Positions 29,637 to 39,922 of a stretch of 64,000 bases of DNA are shown here, piece after piece; position 1 is the stretch's first letter, and every line of letters begins with the position of its first letter. The notes under the pieces were generated by a model, which made no database searches, had not been told where the DNA came from, and was given only the letters and a program-made list of their open reading frames with translations. Location of the stretch: contig VLTN01000035.1 of the NCBI GenBank assembly GCA_008330645.1, forward strand, positions 248,001 through 312,000, given 5' to 3'. Position numbers and translations under genes: made by a program. The stretch comes from Cafeteria roenbergensis. Taxonomy: Eukaryota; Sar; Bigyra; Bicosoecida; Cafeteriaceae.

Positions 29637-31485
29637 ATGGCCGCCGCTGCCTTTGCTGCCGCCGCCTCGGCGGGCGCCAGCGCTGCCCCCTCCGCCACGT
29701 CGGATGAAGATGTTCGCCACCTTCGCGAGACCATCCTCAAGCTCGAGGCGCAGGTCAAGGCGCTCACCGACGTTGCGTACGGCGAGTCGTTCAAGCTGGA
29801 CGATGGCTCGCACGGGCGCCATGCAGCCCACGCGCCCCATGGATCGGCAGCGCACGGCGACGACGGCTCCGTTGCCCCCCGGGAGTCCTCGGATTCGCCC
29901 ACGTCCGAGAGGCTTGCCCCCATGTGGTCCAGCGTGCCCGCCGAGCTCACGTCCGTCTCGGACGGGGCCAGCTCGACCGGCGGCATGCTGGCGTCGCCAA
30001 CGCTGCGGCCGATGAAGACCGCGTTCGCGGACGGCACCACCGTCAGCGTGCGCCCCGACGAGACGGCAGTCATGAAGGCGGTGTTTGACATGCTCGACGA
30101 GAACAAGGACGGCACCGTGGCCAAGACCGAGTTGCAGGTGAGCCAGCCCCCGCCGAGTTTCGCGCGGTTGAGTCAACTGCGAGCCCCTCGGCCCAAGGTT
30201 TGTGCGTGCGCCAGCGCCTGCCCGCAATGGGTCCTCACCCGCCTCGCTTTGCTGGAAGTTGTGAGCGCCTTCCCGCTGGCATGCGCAGGAGCTGCACAGG
30301 CGCCTGGGCGAGCACGTGGAGGAGGACGAGCTCGACGCGGCGCTCAAGGCCACCGGCGCCGACGGCGACACGGTGGACTTCCCCACGTTCATGAGGCTGT
30401 GGCAGGGCAGCTTTGCCGTGTTCTACGAGGACACCGTCGAGTCCGAGGCCCTTGAGAAGAAGCGCCAGCGGTATCAGGCCCGCTTCCAGATGCTCAAGGC
30501 TCGCGTTGCCAACCCCGAGGTGGGGCGCATCACGACCCGGCCCTCCGGCACCCCGGGCACTCTGGGGTACCGCGTGCACTTCTTCTACCGCAACTCGGAC
30601 GGAACCGAGAAGCAGATTAGCCCGTGGCACGATATCCCGCTGCGCAACCCGGACACGAGCTACAACTTCATTTGCGAGATCCCCAAGTGGACCCGCGCCA
30701 AGTTCGAGATTGCCACGGACGAGCCCTTCAACCCCATCAAGCAGGATACCCGAAACGGCGTGCTCCGCGACTACAAGTGGGTGAGTCGGGCCGCGGAGAA
30801 GCTTCCCGCCCGCGTGCTGCCATCGGTTGCGCCACTGTTTGCATGCCTCGCCCTCTTCCACGGCCGCTGCTCTCCCGCTTCTGTTCCGCTGTGCGATTCG
30901 CAGGGGTGAGTCTCGTGTCGCCCTGGCGAGGCCTTTTCTCTGATTGCACCGCTCGGCCGCCCAAGCTTGGTCGGAGTCTGTCACCCACGCTTCCTGTCCA
31001 CGCCCGTGTGTCCTTGTTGACCTCGCAGAGACATGGCGTTCAACTATGGCGCGTTCCCCCAGACTTGGGAGGACCCGCACCACGTGACCCCCGAGACTGG
31101 TGCCGGCGGCGACAACGACCCCATCGACGCCATTGAGATTGGCCAGCGGCAGTGGGGCACCGGCGCAGTTGTCCGCGTCAAGGTTCTTGGCGTTGTGGCG
31201 CTCATCGACAGCGGCGAGACCGATTGGAAGGTTGTCACCATCAGTGTCGAAGACCCCATGGCCAGCCGCCTCGACGACATCGAGGACGTTTACACGCACA
31301 TGCCGGGCGCCATCGAGTCCTTCATCGAGTGGCTGAGGCTGTACAAGTCCCACAAGGGCGTTGTCAACGAGTTTGGGTTCGACGACAAGCCCCAGCCGCG
31401 CGCCTACACGGAGGCCACGATCGCCGAGACGCACGCGTTCTGGAAGAAGCTGGTGGCCGAGAAGGGCGGCGCTGCATGCGTCTAG
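29637..31485 (+). CDS. EF-hand / soluble inorganic pyrophosphatase fusion
   Basis: Exons 29637-30137, 30289-30780, a proposed 2-nt exon 30904-30905, and 31029-31485 give 483 residues. The N terminus is Ala-rich with a short helix, then an EF-hand with a canonical 12-residue loop DENKDGTVAKTE (residues 154-165). The second half, in exon 2, ELHRRLGEHVEEDELDAAL... GADGDTVDFPTFMRLW, is a helix plus degenerate loop. The rest is a family I pyrophosphatase: HFFYRNSDG, ICEIPKWTRAKFEIATDE, NPIKQD, FNYGAFPQTWEDP and the catalytic GDNDPIDAIEIG. It hydrolyses PPi to 2 Pi. The EF-hand plus PPase layout is that of trypanosomatid acidocalcisomal VSP1. No targeting signal is obvious. The small exon is the only unusual junction; see the separate entry. 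Confidence 0.92.
30904..30905 (+). other. candidate 2-nt micro-exon in the pyrophosphatase gene
   Basis: Two bases, GG, sit between a consensus acceptor (GATTCGCAG) and a consensus donor (GTGAGTCTCG). Using them joins DYKW to GDMAFNYGAFPQTW in frame. The flanking introns, 30781-30903 and 30906-31028, are each 123 nt, start GTGAGT and end GCAG. Skipping the two bases breaks frame. The competing explanation is a weaker donor at 30777 (GTGGGT) spliced directly to 31029, giving DYKDMAFNYG. Confidence 0.6.
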
Positions 31486-31700
31486 GCGTGACATGTCCCG
31501 GCGGCACGGTTCTGCTGCACGCGACTTTCGAGCGCAGCCTTTGAGCGACTATGCCAGAAGCGCCGGCAAGCGCGCCCCAGTCGCGCTCCAGCCTTTGGCG
31601 CCGTGCGTTCCAGCGCGTTACAAATTGCAATGCATCCGGCCGCAGCAGCTGCGGTTGCTCTCGAATACCCTCACCCACACACAGAAGGGGGTGGCTGGTG

Positions 31701-34517
31701 TCAATCGCCGCAGTCGCTCGCGGCCAGTGGGAGCACCGAGGGGCGACCGTGCGCGCACTGAAACGGCAACCTCGCTTCGGCAAGCGACGCAAGTAGCTCG
31801 GCGCACTGGCGCGGCTTGAGCGGGTCACCAAACATAACGGCCCCGCGGCAGGCGCTGCTGTTGATGGCTCGCACCACCCCGTCCGGCCGCAGCCTTCGCC
31901 GCTCGGCAGGACGGCTGGCGAGCTTCCGCGCGAAGCGGAGCATCTCGCTGGCTCCGAGCACCCTCCCCAGCACCTCAGGGCACGCCACAACGTGCACCCG
32001 CAGCTGGTCCGCAGGCCCTCCCGCAGCGGCCCTGCCTAACCCAGTAGCTGTTGCCGACAGGCCGCCGCCCCCCGAAGCACAGCGCGCCGGGTGCTCGAAG
32101 TCCCAGCCCCAGCGCAGCAGGTCCGGGCGAAACGTTGCCAGCACGGCCCGCTCGGCCGCAGTCACAGCCAGCACCACTGGCTCCGGCAGCGCTTGGGCAG
32201 CGATACCGGGCAGCCGTGCAGGCTGCGGCAGGCCTGGCCGCGCGGAGCGCATCGCGAAGCGCGAAGCTCCGCCCAGAACCGCTTGGTCGATCGCCTCCAC
32301 GCGCACCCTCTCGTCCGCAGCGTGTTGGTCGATGCAAAGGACTACCCACCCTGTGGCCGTCGTCGCTGCGCTGGGGCACTGTGTCGGCGCCACGGCGAGC
32401 ACAAACTTGTCGTCCAGCTGCCCGATGACCCGGGCGCTGCGCAGCTGCTCTCGTGAGACGGACGAGCCGTCCGCTGACGCGACCCGCACGCCGCCCTTGC
32501 GGCGCAAGCTCAGCGAATCGTGGCAATCGCCGAGAGGAGGTGCCGCCCCGTTGCCGATGCCAGGGAGTCGCAAGAACCCGACCTCCACCTCTGGCCGGAG
32601 GCGGTCGGGGCCAAGGGACGCCGCCGTCCGGCCTTGCGCGCCGAGCCGGTCGCGCACCGCGTCAGCCAGGCCAGGCGTGCCTGCCGCTGCCGGCGCCCCG
32701 GCGCTGCCAGAGATGCGACGGCACCAGCCCAGCCGGTCGTCGCCGCCGCTGCGCGATGGCAACGGCGGGAGGCCGCGCGCTGCCCGCGCCTGGGCCATCG
32801 TCGCCGAGCTTGCGGGGCCAGCGGTCGCCCTGGGCTGTCTCAGGGCCGAGGCCAAGGACACAGGCGCAGCCAGGCCGGCAGCAGGCGCGCCGCCGGAGCG
32901 GGATGCAGGGGCGAGCGCCCGCCCGAGCCCCGAGTCGAGCCCCCGCCGCCGCCTGCGCCCTCCCGGGCCGGAGCCCGACGACGGGAGCCGCGGCAGCGCT
33001 TGCGGCGAGGGCGGTATCCTTGCAACAGAGGTCCGCGGCTCAGACGCTGGGTCTCGGTCTGCCTGCGCCCCCCCCGGAAGCGAGGCCGGCCGGAGCGCGC
33101 CTCGCGCTGCCCACGTGAGCAGGTCGTCGAGCTCGCTCGGCTGGGTGTTGCCGGCTTCCGGGGCGCCCTTGGGGGGCACGCAGCATGCGCAGCTGGCGGG
33201 ACGGCGCGGTGGTCGCGGGGACGGCGCTGCCTCGTCCCGTGGCCGCTTGCGAGCGGGCTGAGGCTGCCGCGCCGCGTCGGGCGGCGACGACGCGGGCAGG
33301 GTGGCGACGGCCGGCGCAAGGTCGGGCGGCAGTCCGATTGGCACGTCGGCAGCCGTCGGCTGCCGCGAGGCGGCACCGGCCGCGCGCTGCTCTCCTGTGT
33401 ACCCCAAGAAGTAGGCGTCGATAGACGCCACGATCGCGCCAGTGACCGCCTCCCAGTCGTCGAACTCGATGACGGTCTTTTCGGGGTCGAAGCCGACGTC
33501 GTACCGTGACGGGTCGCACTCCACGTCCAGCACGGCCACGATACATGCCCGGTCGGGGCCCACCGCGACTGGCACCCCTGCGTCGTCCTGTCGGAGCCTC
33601 GACCCGGGCGCGGCTCCCGACGCCCCGCGAATGGCGGGCAGTCGACCTCGGGGTGCCGGGAGCACAGCGCGCGTCCCCAGCGGGCCCGGCCGCCCCAAGA
33701 AGCTGTCGGTGGCCCGTCGCATGGCGGACACGAGTCGCGGAACGCGCTTGCAGTATCTGGCGTTCACGAAGACCAGCTGCGCGTCGTTGGAGGAGCGCGC
33801 AAGCCCCACGTACCCCGAGACCAGGAAGCCCCCGCAGGCGCTCCTCGCCTGGACCCTCCTCAGGCGACTTGCGGTCTCCTCGCCGTACTGCTGGGCGATG
33901 GCCCGCCTCCGACTCGAGCAGGCGCGGAACGTTGCGCGCAAGGCGCCGTCGCACCGCAGGCTCGTGGAGACGTGCGGGAGGGCCAGCGCCATTCGCTGCA
34001 GCACGCGCACGGCGGCGGCCAGCTCAGAGCTTGGAACCAGCCGCGCTCGACGGACTGGCATGGCAGCGAAGAGCTGCCGGACGGCGACGGCAGTGCCTGC
34101 GACCCGCGGCCTGTCGGATTCAAAAGTCTCATCCACAGCCGGCCGCTGCAAGATGCGGGTCCAAGTCTTGCCCGTCGAGCGGTCGTGCGTCGACACCTCG
34201 AGGTGGGAGAGCGCTGCCAGGCTCGCCAGCGCTTCTCCTCGGAAGCCCATAGCCATCCCGTGAACACCTGCGATGCCGCCGCCTTTGCTCGACACATGCC
34301 GCTCCCCGATGGTGGAGAGCTCGGCAAGCGACATGCCGGTGCCGTTGTCGGACACCACTACTGACGCCTCGCTTGGAAAGAGGCTGCAGTCCACGCACGT
34401 CGCCTGCGCGTCGGCGGAGTTGAGCACGAGCTCTTCGAGAGCCTGTGCCAGCGTCGCAATCACGGCGCCCGAGCGGAGAGAGTCAACCACGTCGTGCCGC
34501 AAGCGCCGCACGGCCAT
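31701..34517 (-). CDS. MLH3: MLH3, MutL-homologue mismatch repair/meiotic endonuclease
   Basis: The 938-residue, single-exon protein starts MAVRRLRHDVVDSLRSG. The N-terminal GHKL ATPase has ALEELVLNSADAQATCV, VSDNGTGM, GERHVSSKG and GFRGEALASLAAL, then PVRRARLVPS and a transducer with QLVFVNARY. A long disordered linker follows. The C-terminal domain contains CIDQHAADERVRVEAI (DQHA(X)2E(X)4E endonuclease motif, Asp about residue 730), SACRGAVMFGD and FQCAHGRPSVLPL, then ends almost at once. DQHAADER and QCAHGRPS are closer to MLH3 than to PMS1/PMS2 as I recall them, and the protein ends just after this block. MutLgamma (MLH1-MLH3) resolves meiotic crossovers and helps mismatch repair. All metal-binding motifs are intact. 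Confidence 0.9.
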   Translation of the reverse strand: MAVRRLRHDVVDSLRSGAVIATLAQALEELVLNSADAQATCVDCSLFPSEASVVVSDNGTGMSLAELSTIGERHVSSKGGGIAGVHGMAMGFRGEALASLAALSHLEVSTHDRSTGKTWTRILQRPAVDETFESDRPRVAGTAVAVRQLFAAMPVRRARLVPSSELAAAVRVLQRMALALPHVSTSLRCDGALRATFRACSSRRRAIAQQYGEETASRLRRVQARSACGGFLVSGYVGLARSSNDAQLVFVNARYCKRVPRLVSAMRRATDSFLGRPGPLGTRAVLPAPRGRLPAIRGASGAAPGSRLRQDDAGVPVAVGPDRACIVAVLDVECDPSRYDVGFDPEKTVIEFDDWEAVTGAIVASIDAYFLGYTGEQRAAGAASRQPTAADVPIGLPPDLAPAVATLPASSPPDAARQPQPARKRPRDEAAPSPRPPRRPASCACCVPPKGAPEAGNTQPSELDDLLTWAARGALRPASLPGGAQADRDPASEPRTSVARIPPSPQALPRLPSSGSGPGGRRRRRGLDSGLGRALAPASRSGGAPAAGLAAPVSLASALRQPRATAGPASSATMAQARAARGLPPLPSRSGGDDRLGWCRRISGSAGAPAAAGTPGLADAVRDRLGAQGRTAASLGPDRLRPEVEVGFLRLPGIGNGAAPPLGDCHDSLSLRRKGGVRVASADGSSVSREQLRSARVIGQLDDKFVLAVAPTQCPSAATTATGWVVLCIDQHAADERVRVEAIDQAVLGGASRFAMRSARPGLPQPARLPGIAAQALPEPVVLAVTAAERAVLATFRPDLLRWGWDFEHPARCASGGGGLSATATGLGRAAAGGPADQLRVHVVACPEVLGRVLGASEMLRFARKLASRPAERRRLRPDGVVRAINSSACRGAVMFGDPLKPRQCAELLASLAEARLPFQCAHGRPSVLPLAASDCGD

Positions 34518-34757
34518 CCGGCCCGCCCGCCCCGGCCCCCACTCCCCGCCCGTGCGCGCCGTGCGCGCGCCGTCCGCGAAAAGGCAACTGCCCATTCTCT
34601 ACAAGGACGCGCCGCACCCGGCTCTGCCACCGCAACACAAACCAAACCGGGGGCGAGCGGCCGCCGCCCCGCGGGGGCACACGCGGCTTCGCGCACCCCA
34701 GCCCCCTTTCCGGGGAGGAGACCCCCGCGGCACAGTATTTGGGGGCAGCCCAGAGTC
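34518..34757. promoter_or_regulatory. divergent promoter region, MLH3 / ISWI
   Basis: A 240-bp spacer between divergent ATG codons must contain both core promoters. An AT-richer patch (CACAGTATTTGG) lies about 25 bp upstream of the ISWI ATG. No TATA consensus was seen. Confidence 0.45.
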
Positions 34758-35411
34758 ATGGCCTCCGCCACGCCAGCCGGAGGCGCGAGCGATGTTGACG
34801 CCACGCCGGGCGAGCCAGGTGAGCACTGCAAGGCGCCACAGGAGCTCGCTTGGCGGCGAGCGTGGCTTGCCCGGCTGCCCTCCTCAACACTCGCGTGCCT
34901 GGCGAGCGCGGGGCTGGTGCCCCCGAGGGATCGCGGCTGCGCCCGCTCAATCGCAGCGCCCGCCACCGTGCCAGGCGTGTGCGTGCGGCACTTGCTCGCC
35001 CCCAACGCTGCCAATGCTGCCCAGGCGCCGTGCCACAGATGGCAAGCGGGAGCTTTTGCCTCGATCTTGTATGCCGGTGCGCGCTGCCTCGCGCCCTTTG
35101 TCTAGTTGCGGCTGGCTCGCGACCCTTGATTGCGCCTGACCCGCCCACGTGCGGCTGCAGTTGCCGCAGAAGCCAAGGCAGGCGCCGCAACGGCGTCGGC
35201 GCCGGAGAGCGCGGAACTGGCATCAGCCAAGGCGGCCGTTGCCGCTCGCGAGGCGAGACAGGCAAAGGCGCTGCGGGAGGCAAGGCTCGCGAAGCTGGCT
35301 GCGCTCAAGCGCGAGCATGGCGCGCGCTCTCAGGCCGAGAGGGCCGACACCGCGGCGTCGCGGCTTGAGTTCTTGATGAAGCAGTCAGAACTCTTCACGC
35401 ACTTTATCAGC

Positions 35412-35464
<53 letters not shown>

Positions 35465-38400
35465 TTCCAGCGCCGCCGCCGCCGCCGCCTCTTCTGCCTC
35501 CCCGGCGGGCTCGCCCGCCCGTCGGCAGAAGCGCATGACGGAGGCAGAAGAGGACAGGGAGCTCATGTCCGAGGCCTCCGGGCAGCGCAGCGCCGCGTAC
35601 CTGACCGCGCAGCCCGCCTGCTTGCAGTACGGCAAGCTCAGGGACTACCAGCTGGAGGGCCTCAACTGGATGATCAACCTTCATGACAACGGCGTCAACG
35701 GAATCCTTGCGGACGAGATGGGTCTCGGCAAGACCGTGCAGAGCGTGGCTCTGCTCGCCTACCTGCTCGAGTCGCGGGGCGTGCGCGGCCCGCATCTGGT
35801 GGTGGTGCCCAAGTCCACCCTCGGAAACTGGCAGAAGGAGTTCGGCCGCTGGTGCCCCGACTTCAACGTGCTGCGTCTGCAGGGCCCCAAGGAAGAACGC
35901 AGCCGCATGGTGTCCGAGGGGCTCATGTCCGGCGCCTACGACGTGATTCTGACAACGTTCGAGGTCGTCATCCTGGAAAAGGCGGCGCTGCGCAAGTTCT
36001 CGTGGTGCTACATCATCGTGGACGAGGCCCACCGCATCAAGAACGAGAAGAGCGCCCTGGCAACGGAGCTCCGGCGTCTGGAATCCGCGCACAGGCTCCT
36101 GGTCACCGGCACGCCGCTCCAGAACAACCTGCACGAGCTCTGGGCCCTCCTCAACTTCCTCCTGCCCGACGTCTTCGCGTCGTCCGACGACTTCGACTCG
36201 TGGTTCTCCACCGCGGACGGGTCGGTGCAGCAGGGCGTGGTGCACAAGATGCACGCCATCCTCAAGCCGTTCCTCCTTCGGAGGCTCAAGGTGGACGTGG
36301 AGTCCGGGCTGCCGCCCAAGACGGAGACGAAGCTCTTCGTCGGCCTCACCCCCATGCAGCGGGAGTGGTACCGCAAGATGCTTGCCAAGGACTCGGTGGC
36401 GCTCAACACGCTGGGCGGGCCGGACAAGGTCCGTCTGCAAAACGTGCTCATGCAGCTGCGCAAGGTCTGCAACCACCCGTACCTGTTCGACGGGGCAGAG
36501 CCCGGCCCGCCCCACGTGGAGGGCCCCCACCTGTGGGAGTCCTGCGGCAAGATGTCCGTGCTCCACAAGCTCCTGAGCAAGCTGCAGGGGCAGGGGTCCC
36601 GGGTGCTCATCTTCTCGCAGATGACGCGCATGCTGGACATCCTCGAGGACTACTGCACCTACGTCGGCCTGGACTTTTGCCGCATCGATGGGAACACGTC
36701 GGGGGAGGACCGCGACGAAGCGATGGAGACGTTCAACGCCCCAGGCAGCAAGAAGTTCGTTTTCCTCCTCTCCACCCGCGCCGGCGGCCTGGGCATCAAC
36801 CTGGCCACTGCCGACGTCGTGGTCCTCTACGACAGCGACTGGAACCCGCAGGCCGACCTGCAGGCCATGGACCGCGCTCATCGCATCGGCCAAACCAAGC
36901 CGGTGCGCGTGTTTCGCTTCGTGACGGAGAGCACCGTGGAGGAGAAGATCGTGGAGCGAGCGGAGCGCAAGCTCTACCTTGACGCCGTGGTCATCCAGCA
37001 GGGCCGCCTCGCCGAGCAGAACCGCGCCTTGTCCCGCGAGGAGTTGCTGACCATGGTCACGTTTGGCGCCGACGAAGTGTTTCAGAGCAAGGGCGGGGAC
37101 GTGACTGACGACGACATCGACGCCATTCTCGCCCGAGGCCGGGAGCGGACGGAGGAAGGGCGAGAGCGCGTCAAGAGCGACATGCAGCACAACCTCCGCT
37201 CCTTCACGCTGGACGCGTCGGCAGGGGCCGATCGGTCAATCTATCTGTTCGACTCCAAGGACTACTCCAAAATCGCCCGTGTGGCGGAGATGGGCACGCT
37301 GGTCGACCTGGGCCAGCGCGAGCGGAAGCAGCGACTGGTGCTCCCCAAGCCGGTGAAGCGCGCTCCCCGCACGGGCCCGCCCCGTCTGGCTCGAATGCCC
37401 GTGTTCGGGGCCCACAACTTCATCGACACGGACCGCCTCAAGGTGGTCGTTGAGGCGGAGAACGACGCCTTGGTGAGGCTCAGGGACCTCAAGCAGCGGC
37501 TCCGAGAGGCCGAGCGCCAGCTCCGGAAGTTTCCGGACCGCTGGGTCAGGGACAGGGCGCTAGAGCTTCAGGCGGCCGGCACGACCGACGAGGAGGCCAT
37601 GACGCAGGCAACAGCCGAGGCCGGCCCGCGAGAGGCCGAGCTCCGGGACGAAGTGGCCTCGCTCACGGCAGACATCCCCGGGGCAGAGGTCCCGTCGGCG
37701 GTGCTGGAGGAGAAGCAGGCGCTCCTGGCGGCCGGCTTTCCGTCGTGGAGCAGGTCCGACTTCCAGCGCCTCATCGCGGCCTGCGAGCGGCACGGGCGCA
37801 ATGACGAGGAGGCCGTCGTGGAGGAGACGACGGAGGAGACGAGCCGCAGCGCGGAGGAGGTGCGGGCGTACCTGGCCGCGCTGTGGGGCGGCAAGGGCAG
37901 GGGCAGCAAGGGTCGGGTCCACGAGCTGCCCGATGCCAAGCGAATCGTGGCGCGCGTGGAGCGCGGAGAGGCGAAGATCCAGGGCAGGCTGGCGGCGGAG
38001 CGGGTGCTTGCAGCCAAGGTGGCGCGACACGCCACGCCGTGGCGGTCGCTTCGACTGGACTACAGCGGGGCGGAGCGCGTGTCCCGCGAGTGGACGGCCG
38101 AAGAGGACCGCTTTCTGGCTTGCATCGTTGACGACACTGGCTACGGCGAGTGGGCCACGGCGGCGGCGGAGGCAAGCCGAGCCCACCAGTTCCGCTTCGA
38201 CTGGTTCATCAAGTCGCGCACCGAGGAGGACCTCCAGTCCCGCACCGACGAGATCATCGAGTTGCTGCAGGCAGAGGCGCCGCTGCCCCGCAAGGCCGCC
38301 CGGCCCGCCGAGGGCGGTCGCCGGGCCGCGGGAGCGCCCAGAGGGGGGAGGCTTGCCGGGCGGAGGCGGCCAGCGGCCGCGGCGGCAGCGGCAGCGGAAG

Positions 38401-38594
38401 CAGCGACCCACTCCGACAGCGACGATGATAGCGGGTCGGGCAGTGATTCTGGGAGCGAATCGGACGGCGAGGGGAGCCGTAGCGACGGAGACGGCGACAG
38501 CGCCCCAGTCGCCAACGGCAGGCACACCCGCGCCACGAGGAAGCGCCCCGCCCCGGCCGGAGGAAGCCGGGCAAAGAGGGGCAGACGCGCGTGA
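34758..38594 (+). CDS. ISWI-type SNF2 chromatin remodelling ATPase
   Basis: Exons 34758-34818 and 35161-38594, joined in phase 1, give 1164 residues. The N terminus has an Ala/Arg/Glu helix, then polySer and SNF2 motifs: LRDYQLEGLNWMINL, DEMGLGKTVQSVALL (about residue 204), DEAHRIKNEKS (about 307), LVTGTPLQNNLHELW, RVLIFSQMTRMLDILEDYC, STRAGGLGINLATAD and MDRAHRIGQTKPV. The C terminus carries the HAND-SANT-SLIDE module that defines ISWI: FPSWSRSDFQRLIAACERHG (about 880) and EWTAEEDRFLACIVDDTGYG (about 997). The tail is acidic (DSDDDSGSGSDSGSE) and basic. ISWI spaces nucleosomes by recognising linker DNA and the H4 tail. The NegC/AutoN regions were not examined. Identity is firm. Confidence 0.96.
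35415..35462 (+). repeat. (TCG)16 trinucleotide repeat encoding polyserine
   Basis: Sixteen uninterrupted TCG units lie in frame within ISWI exon 2, upstream of the ATPase domain, extended by mixed Ser and Ala codons. Pure codon repetition suggests a length-polymorphic tract. Confidence 0.97.
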
Positions 38595-38806
38595 TGGCCG
38601 GTCGAGTGTGTGTGGCAGCTGGCGAGCGAGGCCCTCGGCCTATGCGCCGGCGCGGGCGGCAACGAGACACGGCACATGCTTCGGGGGAGCGCGCTGCGAG
38701 CACGCACGGGCGCCTTGCGCCCGCTGCCGCGAAACGACGCCGCCCACAAGCAGGCCACAGACACACAACCGGGCAATCGAGGGATGGGGCGACGGCAGCG
38801 CCTCGC

Positions 38807-39241
38807 TCAGCGAGTGAGAGTCAGGCCCATCGTCCTGGCAGTGGCCGCCACGGTCTTGGTCAGGCCCTCAAGCTCCGCACTCTCAAACGCGGGGTCGTGC
38901 TGCTTCTTGATCTTGGCAATCTCGTACAGCGCCTTGACCGAAACGGTGCCGACGTTGGTGTGGCCGGGCATCGCGGCGCCCTTGGTGACGCCGGACGCCT
39001 TCTTCAGGAACCAAGTCGTGGGCGGCGGGCAGATGACGTAGTTGAACGACCGGTCCTCGAACGCCGTCAACTTGACGCGCATCACGCAGCCGCCCTTGAG
39101 GTCGCCCGTCTTGCCGTTGAAGTCCTTGCAGAACTCCATCATGTTCACGCCCAGCGGACCAAGCGCCTGGCCCAGCTTCGGGGAGGGCTTGGCCGCGGCG
39201 GCCTCCACGAGCAGCCGCGCCGTGCCCTTGATGGCGGACAT
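38807..39241 (-). CDS. mitochondrial ribosomal protein uL11m
   Basis: The predicted protein has 144 residues, the usual length of bacterial-type L11. The N-terminal domain KLGQALGPLGVNMMEFCKDFN contains the hinge GPLGVN block. The rRNA-binding C-terminal domain has FNYVICPPPTTWFLKKASG, KGAAMPGHTNVGTVSVKALYEIAKIK and a terminal TARTMGLTL. This bacterial-type rather than cytosolic (RPL12) pattern indicates a mitochondrial ribosome component at the GTPase-associated centre. There is no cleavable-looking extension before MSAIKGTARLLVEA, which is common for uL11m. It converges with ISWI and diverges from the next gene. Single exon. Confidence 0.92.
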   Translation of the reverse strand: MSAIKGTARLLVEAAAAKPSPKLGQALGPLGVNMMEFCKDFNGKTGDLKGGCVMRVKLTAFEDRSFNYVICPPPTTWFLKKASGVTKGAAMPGHTNVGTVSVKALYEIAKIKKQHDPAFESAELEGLTKTVAATARTMGLTLTR

Positions 39242-39922
39242 GCTCGCCCTCGCTGCAGGGCGGGGGCAGTGTGGCCCGCGGGGCGCTGCGCGCGCGGCCG
39301 CAGGCGAGCGCCGCCCGCAGCTGTCGGCGGGGCGCTCGTTCGTCGGCGGCAGCTCTGCCGGCGATGTTTGCGACCATTGTGGATGGTGCAGAGGCGGCCC
39401 GGCAGCGCGCGCTCATGTCCGTGTTTCGCCCGAAGTCACACGGCGGCGACCGCCCCTCGGCCCCCGGCTGCTCCCGGACGCGCCGCTCGTCTGTTCGCGT
39501 GAGCCAAGCAGTCGGCCCCTGCCCGCCGGGGCGTGCGCCCCCCCCGCAAGCAGTTCAAAAAACGCCACCCCTTGCTTTGCTTGCAAAAGCCCAAGCCTCG
39601 CCTCGACCTGGCGGCGGGCGCCGCGCGGCTCCGGGCGCCGCGCGGCCGCTCTCCGCGGCTCCCGGGCGCGTGTGGCGGACCCCAGCGTGCTTTGGGGTCG
39701 ATCTGCGCGGGGAGGGCGGTGGGGTTCCCCCGAGCGCGGCCGGGAGGGCGCGTGTTCCGCGGCGGGCTAGTCGCTCTCTGCCCCGCAGGCTGTCAAATGC
39801 TCGGGCGCGAGGCCTGATCTGCCGGAGTTCCAGCAGCGCTTCTCGCCCCTCCCTGCACCCCCCCGCCCCGCCCCTGCAGCCCCGCTTCCGGACCCGCCAG
39901 GCCGACTCTGTCCGCGCTGCCC
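39242..39922. promoter_or_regulatory. divergent intergenic region, uL11m / orphan gene
   Basis: This is 681 bp between divergent starts. A short ORF from 39364 (MFATIVDGAEAARQR) with a GTGAGC donor at 39499 could be a 5' exon of something, but I found no acceptor that brings it into frame with the downstream gene. Otherwise it is featureless GC-rich sequence. Confidence 0.4.

Noticed and set aside
30777-30780. Donor GTGGGT at 30777 as the default splice site
   Set aside because: Kept only as the alternative to the 2-nt exon. It departs from the GTGAG consensus used by nearly all other introns and leaves two perfect splice signals around 30904 unexplained.
35385-37190. Long minus-strand ORF (about 601 codons) opposite ISWI
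   Set aside because: It is antisense to conserved SNF2 motifs, His/Val/Leu-rich without domains, and explained by stop depletion in GC-rich coding DNA.
39364-39498. Possible 5' exon (MFATIVDGAEAARQR) with a GTGAGC donor
   Set aside because: No acceptor brings it into frame with the gene at 39923. The in-frame continuation from the acceptor at 39788 ends at a stop within about 55 codons.
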